Assembly (NCBI GenBank): GCA_002427535.1
Contig: DIRK01000049.1
Span: 20,479-53,529, forward strand
DNA: 33,051 bases
DNA from: Mageeibacillus sp. UBA5438
GTDB lineage: Bacteria; Bacillota; Clostridia; Saccharofermentanales; DTU023
Direction: 5' to 3'
Positions 1 through 8,390 of this stretch are shown here, piece after piece. Each line of letters begins with the position of its first letter. The first letter of the stretch is position 1. The translations under genes were made by a program, and so were the position numbers. Below the pieces are notes generated by a model. It did no database searches. It saw only the letters and a program-made list of their open reading frames with translations, and was not told the origin of the DNA.

Positions 1-1
1 C

Positions 2-1216
2 ATCGGACAACAGCGTGAACATTTACCCTTTGGTATTGACGGGGCGGTCATTAAAGTTGATTCAATGGGCATAAGAGAGCGCATGGGCGAAACGGTGAAA
101 TACCCGCGCTGGGCTTTGGCGTATAAATACCCTCCGGAACAAAAAGATACCAAGATCCTTGATATCCAAGCGCAGGTCGGCCGCACGGGAAGAATTACCC
201 CCTTGGCCATCCTGGAGCCTGTTATTTTGGCCGGGACGACCGTACAAAGGGCCACCCTCCATAACCAAGCCTATATTGACCAGCTCGATGTGCGCATCGG
301 GGACAGCGTCCGCGTTGAGAAGGCGGGCGATATTATTCCGCAGGTGATTTTTGTGAACCCGGACAAAAGACCCGAAGGGACTGTGCCTTATCGTCTGCCC
401 GAACACTGCCCGCGCTGCGGGTCCCAAACAGAATACACCGGCGATGGCGCCGACTTGTTTTGTATTAACGCGGATTGCCCCGCACAATTGATCGGCCATC
501 TTGTGTATTTTGCGTCGAAAGACGCCATGGATATTGACGGCCTGGGTGAGAAAGCGGCGCTTGCCTTAACAGAATCGGGGTATGTCCACTCCATCGCGGA
601 TCTTTACACCCTTTGGGAAAAAAGAGAGGCACTGATTGAAAGCGGTATTGTGGGGCGCGAAAAGGGCGTCGACAATCTCCTCGCGGCCATTGAGGCCTCT
701 AAAGCTCAGCCGACAGAGCGACTCTTGACAGGGCTCGGTATCCCGCTTGTGGGGCGCCAGACCGCTCGAGCGCTCTTAAAAACCTTCCCTGACCTGCACT
801 TGTTACAAGAAGCCGATGAAATGACGCTTTCGGCTGTGCGCGATATCGGGCCTGTGACGGCAAGAGAGATTAAAAACTGGTTCAGCCTCCAAGCTTCACA
901 GAATCTGCTTTCGCGCCTCGAGGCATCCGGTTTGCAATTGACACATGAAATAAAGGATGACAACCAACGCTTGTCGGGTTCGCGCTATGTCATCACGGGC
1001 ACACTCGAGTCCATGACACGAGAGGAAGCCAAAGAAGCCTTAGAGGCGTTGGGGGCGCAAGTGTCAGGCTCAGTCTCAGCCAAGACCACCGCGGTGATTA
1101 TCGGGGAGAACCCGGGATCAAAGGCCGCGCGTGCCTACGAGCTTCAAGTGCCGGTGATGGATGAGGAGGCGTTTTTAGAGTTCTTACAGGCTGAGCAAGG
1201 AGGGGAGGAACGATGA
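2..1216 (+). CDS. ligA: NAD-dependent DNA ligase LigA, C-terminal part (5' end outside window)
   Basis: This is the last 404 residues of the NAD+-dependent DNA ligase, which seals nicks during replication and repair. The frame is open from base 2, so the gene starts upstream; by family length (about 670 residues) roughly 265 residues are missing, including the adenylated lysine. Visible parts in order are the end of the nucleotidyltransferase domain (GIDGAVIKVD), the OB fold (ATLHNQAY, VRVEKAGDIIPQV), a four-cysteine zinc finger (CPRC, then CINADC), helix-hairpin-helix repeats, and a C-terminal BRCT domain beginning near GSRYVITGTLES. The stop overlaps the next start as ATGA at 1213-1216, so the two are probably translationally coupled. 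The identification is very secure. Confidence 0.97.
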   Translation: MGQQREHLPFGIDGAVIKVDSMGIRERMGETVKYPRWALAYKYPPEQKDTKILDIQAQVGRTGRITPLAILEPVILAGTTVQRATLHNQAYIDQLDVRIGDSVRVEKAGDIIPQVIFVNPDKRPEGTVPYRLPEHCPRCGSQTEYTGDGADLFCINADCPAQLIGHLVYFASKDAMDIDGLGEKAALALTESGYVHSIADLYTLWEKREALIESGIVGREKGVDNLLAAIEASKAQPTERLLTGLGIPLVGRQTARALLKTFPDLHLLQEADEMTLSAVRDIGPVTAREIKNWFSLQASQNLLSRLEASGLQLTHEIKDDNQRLSGSRYVITGTLESMTREEAKEALEALGAQVSGSVSAKTTAVIIGENPGSKAARAYELQVPVMDEEAFLEFLQAEQGGEER

Positions 1217-1635
1217 CCTACCTTTACTTCCTCTCAGGCCTTTTGGCTAGCTTCCTGCTCGTCCTGTCACTGTTTGTGATCCTCATCATGATGCTTCGCA
1301 AAAACTGGAACCACGCCAACCGCTGGAGATTGTCTTTTCTCGCTCCCATTATCATGGTGGTGCTTATTGTCTACTTTTCCATGACAGAATTGATCCCGCG
1401 GACATTTGACCTCTTGCAGGTCGCGACACGGCGCTACGAGGTGATGGAGATTGACATGCGGGATGTGAAACTCGGCAGGAGTTCCCTGATTGCCGATGAA
1501 CGCTCCTACCATTTTATGCCGGGCTCATTCCATGAGTCCGCCAAAGGGCGTTACCAGATCTCTTTTACGCGCCACACGCGCTTTGTCATTCACATTACGT
1601 CCCTCGGAGAATCACTCGAAGACAGTGTTGATTGA
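1213..1635 (+). CDS. small two-helix membrane protein, unknown function
   Basis: A 140-residue protein I do not recognise. Two hydrophobic helices are visible, at about residues 5-28 and 41-60, separated by a short basic loop (RKNWNHANRWR). They are followed by a soluble tail of about 80 residues with charged and beta-like stretches. The start overlaps the ligA stop (ATGA), and a GGGGAGG ribosome binding site lies just upstream inside ligA, so it is very likely expressed with ligA. The tail contains no cysteine motif or catalytic signature I can name. The gene looks real because of its coupling, its ribosome binding site and its membrane topology, but no function is assigned. Confidence 0.75.
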   Translation: MTYLYFLSGLLASFLLVLSLFVILIMMLRKNWNHANRWRLSFLAPIIMVVLIVYFSMTELIPRTFDLLQVATRRYEVMEIDMRDVKLGRSSLIADERSYHFMPGSFHESAKGRYQISFTRHTRFVIHITSLGESLEDSVD

Positions 1636-1638
1636 AAA

Positions 1639-1696
1639 ATTTCGATGAGATCGAAATATTTCCGACCTCTTTTAAGCATAATAGAGTAGAAGGAGG
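1639..1696 (+). promoter_or_regulatory. Promoter region with perfect inverted repeat ahead of the Spo0A-like regulator
   Basis: An 8-bp perfect inverted repeat, ATTTCGAT-GAG-ATCGAAAT, lies at 1639-1657. A -10-like CATAAT follows at 1677-1682 and a strong AGGAGG at 1691-1696. No good -35 is visible; the repeat covers where it would be. Each arm reads TCGAA outward, which matches the core of the known Spo0A box (TGNCGAA). The downstream gene has a Spo0A-type DNA-binding domain, so an autoregulatory operator is plausible, but this is inference. Confidence 0.45.
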
Positions 1697-1704
1697 TTGT
1701 GAAC

Positions 1705-2388
1705 ATGCAACATGAAACGACAATGAACAGCGACATGGCATCTGAGCTACGTGAGCAAATGGCCCGCCCCGATAGGGAACTAGGATTCTATCTAGTCGCA
1801 TCCAATCGCGAACTTCTAAACCATATGGAGGGTATCATGAACCGCCGCGGTATCTTTGGCGTCATGGACTCCAACGGGCGCGTTCACTACTTGGTGGATG
1901 CCCGCAAGGGTACGCCTCTTGCCGCCCGGAATATTATGGCGACCGCCCAGAATGTGATAAGCCGGCATCTAGACGGCGCAAGGACAACCAAGACGCAAGT
2001 CCGGGTCGCTGTATCACGCGTACTGTCGCGTTATGAGTGGAATGTTCAGCTTCGCGGTTACCGCCTTTTGGGCGAAATCTTAAGGATGACCGCGGTGGAT
2101 GTGTCCTTGCTGAATCCGATCAGCAAGCGCTTGTATCCTGAGGTTGCCTCGCGCCAGAAATTGAAGCCTCATCAGATTGAACGCAATATTCGCTATTTGT
2201 TTGATGATCTGGCATCTCGGGAATCACAGGGTTTGGCCCAAAGCGAAGACCGTTTGCTGCTCCCGTGCGAAGACAGCCTGCCTGTCGGGCGTACCATTGC
2301 GCGATTGACTGAAGAGGTGAGAGAAATGCTGGAACAATTTGAGGGCTCGGAGCTCCAATTGGAGGAACTCGAAAATATGCTCCAATAA
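1705..2388 (+). CDS. Spo0A C-terminal-domain transcription regulator lacking an intact receiver domain
   Basis: A 227-residue protein. Residues of about 100-175 resemble the DNA-binding domain of Spo0A: a helix leading to LRGYRLLGEILRM, then a segment like Spo0A's ITK-LYP-IA, here PISKRLYPEVA, followed by a recognition-helix-like IERNIRYL. Known Spo0A proteins carry a complete phosphoacceptor receiver of about 120 residues. Here only some 75 residues precede the domain, with a weakly receiver-like start (GFYLVASNRELLNHM) and none of the acidic pocket residues. The C-terminus is acidic and probably coiled. I chose ATG 1705 because AGGAGG lies 8 bases upstream; the in-frame GTG at 1699 is too close to it. 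The gene is monocistronic. It is probably a phosphorylation-independent regulator. True sporulation function is not shown. Confidence 0.75.
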   Translation: MQHETTMNSDMASELREQMARPDRELGFYLVASNRELLNHMEGIMNRRGIFGVMDSNGRVHYLVDARKGTPLAARNIMATAQNVISRHLDGARTTKTQVRVAVSRVLSRYEWNVQLRGYRLLGEILRMTAVDVSLLNPISKRLYPEVASRQKLKPHQIERNIRYLFDDLASRESQGLAQSEDRLLLPCEDSLPVGRTIARLTEEVREMLEQFEGSELQLEELENMLQ

Positions 2389-2415
2389 AAAAGGGGCTAT
2401 CTCATCGACAGCCCC
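2387..2415 (-). terminator. Rho-independent terminator of hup
   Basis: Read on the minus strand, the sequence is a 9-bp stem GGGGCTGTC/GATAGCCCC (one G-T pair) with a five-base loop, followed by six T residues. It lies 26 bases after the hup stop. The T run overlaps the last bases of the convergent Spo0A-like gene. Confidence 0.85.
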
Positions 2416-2441
2416 GCGAAAGTCTAGAATCTAGGCTAATC

Positions 2442-2717
2442 TTAGCTATTGACTCTCGTTTTTAGTCCTTTACCTGCTTTAAACGCAGGAGCCTTCGCGG
2501 CAGGAATCATGATTTCTTCCTTGGTGCTGGGGTTGCGGCCTTTGCGAGCGGCGCGATGGCGGACTTCAAAGGTGCCAAAGCCAACCAATACGACCTTTTC
2601 GCCTTTCGCGAGTTGTTCGGTGATGACTTCAATAACAGCAGAAACAGCTTTTTCGCTGTCCTTTTTGCTCAGCTGTGTTTCGGCAGCCACCGCGTTAATT
2701 AGTTCAGTTTTATTCAT
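2442..2717 (-). CDS. hup: HU family DNA-binding protein
   Basis: A 91-residue histone-like protein that binds and bends DNA as a dimer and compacts the nucleoid. It has the full HU/IHF fold: N-terminal helices (MNKTELINAVA), the conserved core GFGTFEVRHRAARKGRNP, and the beta arm rich in A, P and K ending in GKGLK. The length is typical of the family. On the minus strand GGAAGGAGG sits upstream of the ATG, a near-consensus sigma-A promoter lies further upstream, and a strong terminator follows, so it is a single-gene unit. HU rather than IHF is expected in Bacillota. Confidence 0.97.
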   Translation of the reverse strand: MNKTELINAVAAETQLSKKDSEKAVSAVIEVITEQLAKGEKVVLVGFGTFEVRHRAARKGRNPSTKEEIMIPAAKAPAFKAGKGLKTRVNS

Positions 2718-2749
2718 TAGGGTGCCTCCTTCCGGCTAGTTCTTCGCCT

Positions 2750-2778
2750 ATTATCCAGTTCAAAGCTAGGCTTGTCAA
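2750..2778 (-). promoter_or_regulatory. Sigma-A promoter of hup
   Basis: On the minus strand TTGACA (2778-2773), a 17-base spacer and GATAAT (2755-2750) match the primary sigma factor consensus at 11 of 12 positions. The promoter lies about 33 bases upstream of the hup start codon. Confidence 0.85.
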
Positions 2779-2932
2779 GCCTTTCACGATCATTTGTGTA
2801 ACATTTTGGCATGGTCTTTTACGAAAATGGCATATTCATGGCTCATCTTTTCGTTACCGTCTTGATAATTGAACGTCTTCTGCGTTAACATCTCAGAAGA
2901 TACAGCTTAAAAAATGATCGGAGAATGATGAT

Positions 2933-3151
2933 ATGAAAGCCACGAAACAAACCATGATTAATGACCTGCTGCAAATGGATTCCAACATCGCAGGCCTCCT
3001 GATGGGGCACGGCCTTCACTGCATTGGCTGCATGCTTGCGGCCAATGAAAATATCGAACAAGCCTGCATGGCGCACGGACTCAATGTCGATACGCTTTTA
3101 GAAGATATAAACGCTTACCTCGCCGAACAGGAGGCGGACAAGAAAGACTAA
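2933..3151 (+). CDS. DUF1858 redox-disulfide domain protein
   Basis: A 72-residue single-domain protein of the DUF1858 type, often found with hybrid-cluster proteins in anaerobes. The pattern is a short helix (INDLLQMDSNIAGLLMGHGLHC) followed by a CxxC pair, here C30-I-G-C33, and a third cysteine at C45. The family is thought to hold a redox-active disulfide or help metal-centre assembly; no activity can be read directly. The start is ATG 2933 with CGGAG 9 bases upstream. There is no partner hybrid-cluster gene in this window; the next gene is an unrelated sugar-nucleotide enzyme. Confidence 0.85.
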   Translation: MKATKQTMINDLLQMDSNIAGLLMGHGLHCIGCMLAANENIEQACMAHGLNVDTLLEDINAYLAEQEADKKD

Positions 3152-3188
3152 TCGATACATCCGTGTCCCTTAGCTTTGTTCACGCGAT

Positions 3189-5117
3189 ATGAACCGATTT
3201 CATCCGATGCGGCATTTAACACCCAGAAAATTGTTTCTGATTGTGTACGATTTGGCCATGAGCCTGATCGCGCTGTTGCTTGCGGTCCTTGTCTTTTATG
3301 AGGGCACGGTACCAGTCCAAATATTCAACCAAATCAAGACGAGCTGGTTCGTATTTGTCATTCTGGCTGTTGTCTGCTTTCGCCTCAGCGGCTTTTATAC
3401 GCAAATGTGGCCTTTCGCGCGCGGCTCACAGTATCTTGTCCTCATCGCGGGGACGACGATTCAACTATTTTTAACGGTGGTGACACTGCAAATTTTGAAA
3501 CGCAGTTTCCCGCTCGCGGTGTACATCACCTATTGGTTTATTCTGACATCGTCCGTGTTCGCGATTCGGATATTTTACCGCTTCTACCGCACACGAAAGC
3601 AGATTAAACGTGTCAAAAAGAATCAAAAGGATGATCGCCCGATCCGTGTCATGATCGTGGGCGCGGGAGAGGCCGGAAGTCAGATCATTGTGGAATTGAA
3701 GACCAGCCAGTCGCGCCGTATTCCGGTTCTGGCGATTGACGACAATCCGTTGATCCAAAATTATGAAAACAACGGTGTCCCTGTATTGGGTACGCGCGAT
3801 GACATTGTGGAACTTGCGAAAAGCTATGAGATTGATGAAATTATTGTCGCCATACCCTCAGCTTCCAGTGAGACCCAAAGAAACATCTTAAAAATCTGTC
3901 ATAAGACAAACTGCCGTGTCCGGCTTTTGCCGTTTTTTACGGAACTATCCACCGACCAGGTTCACCTTTCCGACGTGCGCGACATCCGTATCGACGACCT
4001 TTTAGGGCGCGATCCGGTGGTCTATGACATGGACGTCGTCAGTGAGTTTATTAAAGATAAGGTAGTGCTTGTCACGGGGGGTGGGGGCTCGATCGGCTCG
4101 GAACTGGCCGCCCAGATCGCAAGTTTCTCGCCTAAAACCCTGATCCTCTTTGACATCTGCGAAAACAGCGTCTACGACCTGCAACAAGAGCTCATCGCCC
4201 GTTATGCCGGTGCGCTTGACCTGGTGGTGCTGATCGGTTCTGTCCGCGACGCCAAGCGCCTGTCAGAGGTCTTTTCCCGCTGGCGCCCGGACGTGGTTTT
4301 TCACGCCGCCGCGCATAAGCATGTCCCCCTGATGGAGGACAGCCCCGGAGAGGCCGTTAAGAACAATGTCTACGGCACCTATAACACGGCGCTCATGGCG
4401 GCTCGATGCGGGTCAAAGCGTTTCGTGCTTGTGTCAACCGACAAGGCTGTGAACCCCACCAATGTCATGGGCGCGACCAAGAGACTTTGTGAAATCGTCA
4501 TCCTGACACTTAACCAGGTATTCCCTGACATGTCCTACGCCGCGGTCCGTTTTGGCAATGTACTCGGCAGCAGCGGCAGTGTCATTCCCTTATTTGAACG
4601 GCAGATCAAAGACAAGCGCGCGGTCACCGTGACGCATCCTGACGTGGAACGATTCTTTATGACCATCCCGGAGGCCTCAAGCCTTGTCCTGCAGGCGGGC
4701 GCTTACGCCAAAGGCGGGGAAATCTTCATCCTTGACATGGGCAACCCCGTCCGCATCGATGACCTTGCGCGCGACCTGATCCGCTTGTCGGGACTTGTGC
4801 CGGACATTGATGTGCCGATTGAATACATCGGTCTGCGCCCGGGTGAAAAGATGAAGGAAGAATTGTTCTTGCCGAACGAATCCATTGACCGCACAGAACA
4901 TATGAAAATCAATATTCTGTCACAAATCGATAATCCTGAGCTTTTACATTCAGAAATTGAGAATTTGAAACGAATTATCAACGACGATGAGACAGGGCTT
5001 GACTCCTTCATGTCAGAGCTTTTGTCGGCCTTAACATCCTATGCGGATGACAACGGGGGGCCCAACTGCCGGTTACCCGAGATCCCGTATGATGCTTCCC
5101 TTCGCGCCGCGCTGTAG
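3189..5117 (+). CDS. Membrane nucleotide-sugar 4,6-dehydratase (WbpM/FlaA1/CapD family)
   Basis: A 642-residue enzyme of the polysaccharide biosynthesis CapD class, which converts UDP-GlcNAc-type sugars to 4-keto-6-deoxy precursors for surface glycans. Four membrane helices occur near residues 14-38, 52-70, 81-103 and 109-130. A first Rossmann domain follows (VGAGEAGS at 157-164), then the catalytic short-chain dehydrogenase domain with GGGGSIG at 297-303. The active-site stretch STDKAVNPT begins at 416, and MGATK at 427-431 takes the place of the usual YxxxK, as is known for this family. The C-terminus is longer than the catalytic core. No clear ribosome binding site precedes ATG 3189; ATG 3207 is an alternative. 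No other glycan genes are adjacent. Confidence 0.92.
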   Translation: MNRFHPMRHLTPRKLFLIVYDLAMSLIALLLAVLVFYEGTVPVQIFNQIKTSWFVFVILAVVCFRLSGFYTQMWPFARGSQYLVLIAGTTIQLFLTVVTLQILKRSFPLAVYITYWFILTSSVFAIRIFYRFYRTRKQIKRVKKNQKDDRPIRVMIVGAGEAGSQIIVELKTSQSRRIPVLAIDDNPLIQNYENNGVPVLGTRDDIVELAKSYEIDEIIVAIPSASSETQRNILKICHKTNCRVRLLPFFTELSTDQVHLSDVRDIRIDDLLGRDPVVYDMDVVSEFIKDKVVLVTGGGGSIGSELAAQIASFSPKTLILFDICENSVYDLQQELIARYAGALDLVVLIGSVRDAKRLSEVFSRWRPDVVFHAAAHKHVPLMEDSPGEAVKNNVYGTYNTALMAARCGSKRFVLVSTDKAVNPTNVMGATKRLCEIVILTLNQVFPDMSYAAVRFGNVLGSSGSVIPLFERQIKDKRAVTVTHPDVERFFMTIPEASSLVLQAGAYAKGGEIFILDMGNPVRIDDLARDLIRLSGLVPDIDVPIEYIGLRPGEKMKEELFLPNESIDRTEHMKINILSQIDNPELLHSEIENLKRIINDDETGLDSFMSELLSALTSYADDNGGPNCRLPEIPYDASLRAAL

Positions 5118-5149
5118 CGCGTCTGCGACTTTTGGTTAGGAGTAATCCG

Positions 5150-7756
5150 ATGACCCATCGTGACACTTTACTGCTGTTTGATGTCCACAGCCTGATGAAC
5201 CGCGCCTTTTACGGCATCATCGGACGAAGGCGGTTAACCGCGCCCGACGGCACCCCGACAGGCGCGCTTTACGCCTTTCTCAACATGATCCTAAAATACA
5301 AAGACGATCTCTCACCGACCCATATCATCTCCGCGATGGACTCCCCGGGGGATACCTTTCGCCATGAGCAGTATTCAGCCTACAAGGCGGGCCGGGGCCC
5401 CTTCCCCGAGGATCTTTCCATTCAGATTCCCATCGCGCGAGAGCTTTTAGAGTCCCTCGGTTTTCAACCCGTCGCCCTGCCCCGTTATGAGGCGGACGAC
5501 CTGATCGGAACCTTTGCCAAAAAAGGGGAAGAGGAAGGGATGCAGGTGTACATCGTCACAGGCGACCGCGACATCCTCCAGCTTATAAGCGACCACACCT
5601 CCGTCGTCCTGTTGACGACGCGCAAGACAGGGTCAACAAGTGAAATCATTACGGCCTCCGACATGAAAGAACAGTTCGGGGTTGACCCCGGCCAATGGCT
5701 GGATGTGAAAGCGCTCATGGGTGACGCCTCCGACAACATTCCCGGCGTCAAGGGTGTCGGCGAGAAAACGGCGTTACGCCTCATCCGGGAATATGGCTCA
5801 TTGGATGCGGTGTATGAAAAGCTCGATGAGCAAAAAGGTGCCCTGAAAAAGAACCTTGAAGCGGGCAAAGAATCAGCGTATTTATCGCGCGAACTGTCTG
5901 AGATTCACAAGGAAGTCCCTTACGAGGCCATTGAGCGCAAAATAGCCGGCCGCCAGCAAGATCACTATGACGAGGCGGCGCTCTCAACACTTTTGACCTC
6001 CCTTGGTTTTCGAAGCTATCTGGAGCGTCTCAATATAGAAAAAACAGCCGACGAAGAATTGCCTGCCATGCTCGAAAACGCCGAATCTTTATCGCACGAT
6101 TCAGTCAAAGCCTTGATTGAGCACGATCAAAAAGAGAAGGCGTTTGCGTTCTTTTTGCCGGAAGACGGTATAAAAGGGCTGGTGGCTACAGAAGACGCTA
6201 CGGCCACCACTGAAGACGTCGAGGAGTTATTTCGCTACTTAGAAGACGAGTCGCTTCATTTCATGACCTGGGATTTAAAGGCGCAGCTTCGAAAAAATGA
6301 CCTGGATGCCCCCCAAAAAACCGTTTACGACTTACTCATCGCCGCCTTTTTGTTGAATCAATTGGGAAGGGGAGACGACATCGAATACGCGATGCGGGCC
6401 GCCTTAGGCGATTCCTTTGTTGCGCCGACAGGTGAATCCCAGCCACTACTTGCCAATCCCCTGGATCAGAAAAAGGCGCTTCTTTTGCAGATGCCCAAGG
6501 CCCAACAAATCCAGATGAGAGAGATTGAAAATCGAAAACTCACGACGCTTTGCAATGTCGAGATGGCTGTGGTCGGCATTCTTTCCGACATGGAAAAGAA
6601 GGGCGTGCTCATTGACATCGACGCCCTCGAGATCGCCTCAAACGAGATGGAAACGGAATTAGAAGATTTAGAAAGCGCCATCTATCGCGACGCCGGCCGC
6701 GAATTTAATGTCAATTCGCCGCAGCAGTTGTCGGAGGTGCTTTACCGGGATCTGAAACTTCCGACCGGGCGCAAAAGCGCCACCGGGCAGTACAGCACCG
6801 CGGCGGACGAATTGGACCGCTTAAAGGGTTATCACCCGATCATTTTGAATATTTTAGAATTTCGTGAACTGTCAAAGCTGCGCGGCACTTTCTTAGAAGG
6901 CTTGAAAAAGGAAGTCAAAGCGGACGGACGTGTCCACACCTCCTTTAACCAGACGGTGGTTTCGACGGGGCGCCTGTCAAGCTCCAATCCGAACTTGCAA
7001 AATATCCCTGTGCGCACCGAACGGGGCAGCCTCATCCGCGAACTTTTCATCGCGCCCCCGGGTTATCTTTTGGTCGGCGCCGATTACAGCCAGGTGGAAC
7101 TGCGCTTATTGGCCCATCTTTCAGGCGATGACAACCTTACCCAGGCGTTTTTGCAGGGAAAAGACATCCACCTTGTGACCGCGTCCACGCTCTACCATAA
7201 AGATGAAAGCGAGATTAGCTCGCATGAAAGAAGCGTTGCAAAAACCGTGAACTTTAGTATTACTTACGGCATTTCTGACTTCGGGTTATCGCGCGATCTT
7301 GACATCCCCATCCATGAGGCAAGGCTCTTGATTCGTCGCTACCATGAAAAATATCCGAAGGTGGAACAATGGCTTAAGCGTCAAGGAGAGATGGCGAAAG
7401 AAATGGGCTACGTTGAAACCCTGTTTCACCGCCGCCGCTATGTGCCTGAACTGGCCTCACAAAACAGAAATACCTACAATTTCGGCATGCGTGCCGCCAT
7501 GAACGCGCCCGTTCAGGGGACGGCGGCCGACCTCATTAAGATGGCCATGGTCAATGTAAAAAAGCGCATCGAAGAGGAATCCCTTGACGCGGCGCTCATC
7601 CTCCAGGTACACGACGAACTGATTTTAGAAGTTGCGGAGCAGGATGCCGAAAGAGCGCGCCTTGTACTGGAAGAGGAGATGGAAAACGCCATCACGCTGG
7701 ACGTGCCTATTCTCGCGAGCTCTAAAATCGGCAAAACATGGGGAGACTTGAAGTAA
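5150..7756 (+). CDS. polA: DNA polymerase I
   Basis: An 868-residue family A polymerase used in Okazaki-fragment maturation and repair. The N-terminal 290 residues form the 5'-3' exonuclease (LLLFDVHSLMNRAFYG, RYEADDLIGT, VTGDRDILQL, GDASDNIPGVKGVGEKTA). The middle third occupies the 3'-5' exonuclease position but lacks the catalytic DxE motif, as in Bacillus-type enzymes, so it is probably non-proofreading. The polymerase domain carries motif A (GADYSQVELRLLAHLSGD), motif B (SVAKTVNFSITYG) and motif C (QVHDELILEV). I chose ATG 5150 because TTAGGAG is well placed ahead of it; the frame also extends to a TTG at 5132. It is followed 1 base later by coaE. Confidence 0.97.
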   Translation: MTHRDTLLLFDVHSLMNRAFYGIIGRRRLTAPDGTPTGALYAFLNMILKYKDDLSPTHIISAMDSPGDTFRHEQYSAYKAGRGPFPEDLSIQIPIARELLESLGFQPVALPRYEADDLIGTFAKKGEEEGMQVYIVTGDRDILQLISDHTSVVLLTTRKTGSTSEIITASDMKEQFGVDPGQWLDVKALMGDASDNIPGVKGVGEKTALRLIREYGSLDAVYEKLDEQKGALKKNLEAGKESAYLSRELSEIHKEVPYEAIERKIAGRQQDHYDEAALSTLLTSLGFRSYLERLNIEKTADEELPAMLENAESLSHDSVKALIEHDQKEKAFAFFLPEDGIKGLVATEDATATTEDVEELFRYLEDESLHFMTWDLKAQLRKNDLDAPQKTVYDLLIAAFLLNQLGRGDDIEYAMRAALGDSFVAPTGESQPLLANPLDQKKALLLQMPKAQQIQMREIENRKLTTLCNVEMAVVGILSDMEKKGVLIDIDALEIASNEMETELEDLESAIYRDAGREFNVNSPQQLSEVLYRDLKLPTGRKSATGQYSTAADELDRLKGYHPIILNILEFRELSKLRGTFLEGLKKEVKADGRVHTSFNQTVVSTGRLSSSNPNLQNIPVRTERGSLIRELFIAPPGYLLVGADYSQVELRLLAHLSGDDNLTQAFLQGKDIHLVTASTLYHKDESEISSHERSVAKTVNFSITYGISDFGLSRDLDIPIHEARLLIRRYHEKYPKVEQWLKRQGEMAKEMGYVETLFHRRRYVPELASQNRNTYNFGMRAAMNAPVQGTAADLIKMAMVNVKKRIEEESLDAALILQVHDELILEVAEQDAERARLVLEEEMENAITLDVPILASSKIGKTWGDLK

Positions 7757-7757
7757 T

Positions 7758-8390
7758 ATGTTCATTCTCGGCGTCACAGGAGGCATCGGGACCGGCAAGA
7801 CCACGGTCGCCTCACTTCTTCGCTCCGTCGGCGTACAGGTCATTGACGCCGACCGGATCGCGCATGAACTGACGAACACAAAAGGGGAGATCCCTGAACG
7901 CATCGCGGCTGCGCTGGGCGATGACACGATCCGTGAGGATGGTTCGCTTGACCGGCAAAGGGTCGCTGAACTGGCCTTCACGAATAAGCGCGTGCTTGAT
8001 ACCTTAAGTGCCATCGTGCACGAAGAAGTGGTGCGCGCGATGGATGCTCAGATTGAAGAGGCTCAAAGAAAGAAAATTAAAGTCATCGCGCTTGACGTCC
8101 CGATCCCGGTGAATCGGGGTTTTTTAGATGTCGCGGACGAGATCTGGGCCATCTCGGCGGATGACGACACGCGCATTCTGCGTTTATTAAAACGCGGTAT
8201 GGATGAAAAAGAAGCCAAAAGACGTATCGCGGTGCAAATGACGCGCGAAGAGTATCGTGACCTGGCTCATGTCGAAATCGAAAATAATGGCAGTCTGATC
8301 GACTTAGAAGAAAAGGTCTTCTCTAGATTGAGAGAGGCACTTTCAGAGCGCGGGATCCAACTTCCCGCACTGCCTCGATCTATTTCTTAG
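7758..8390 (+). CDS. coaE: Dephospho-CoA kinase
   Basis: A 210-residue kinase catalysing the last step of coenzyme A synthesis, phosphorylation of the ribose 3'-hydroxyl of dephospho-CoA. It begins MFILGVTGGIGTGKTTVA with a classic P-loop (residues 8-16). IDADRIAHEL follows with the substrate-binding aspartate pair, then a lid region rich in R and K (RLLKRGMDEKEAKRRI). The length is normal. It starts one base after the polA stop, the usual polA-coaE pairing in Bacillota. Its TAG overlaps the TAA of the convergent ychF gene by bases. Confidence 0.96.
   Translation: MFILGVTGGIGTGKTTVASLLRSVGVQVIDADRIAHELTNTKGEIPERIAAALGDDTIREDGSLDRQRVAELAFTNKRVLDTLSAIVHEEVVRAMDAQIEEAQRKKIKVIALDVPIPVNRGFLDVADEIWAISADDDTRILRLLKRGMDEKEAKRRIAVQMTREEYRDLAHVEIENNGSLIDLEEKVFSRLREALSERGIQLPALPRSIS

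Noticed and set aside
62..499. Minus-strand long open frame inside ligA, and many similar antisense frames across the window
   Set aside because: They overlap strongly conserved genes, have no ribosome binding sites and their products match no family; they are shadows of codon bias.
2779..2932. Promoter for the DUF1858 gene
   Set aside because: Several A/T-rich hexamers exist but no convincing -35/-10 pair at a suitable distance from the start.
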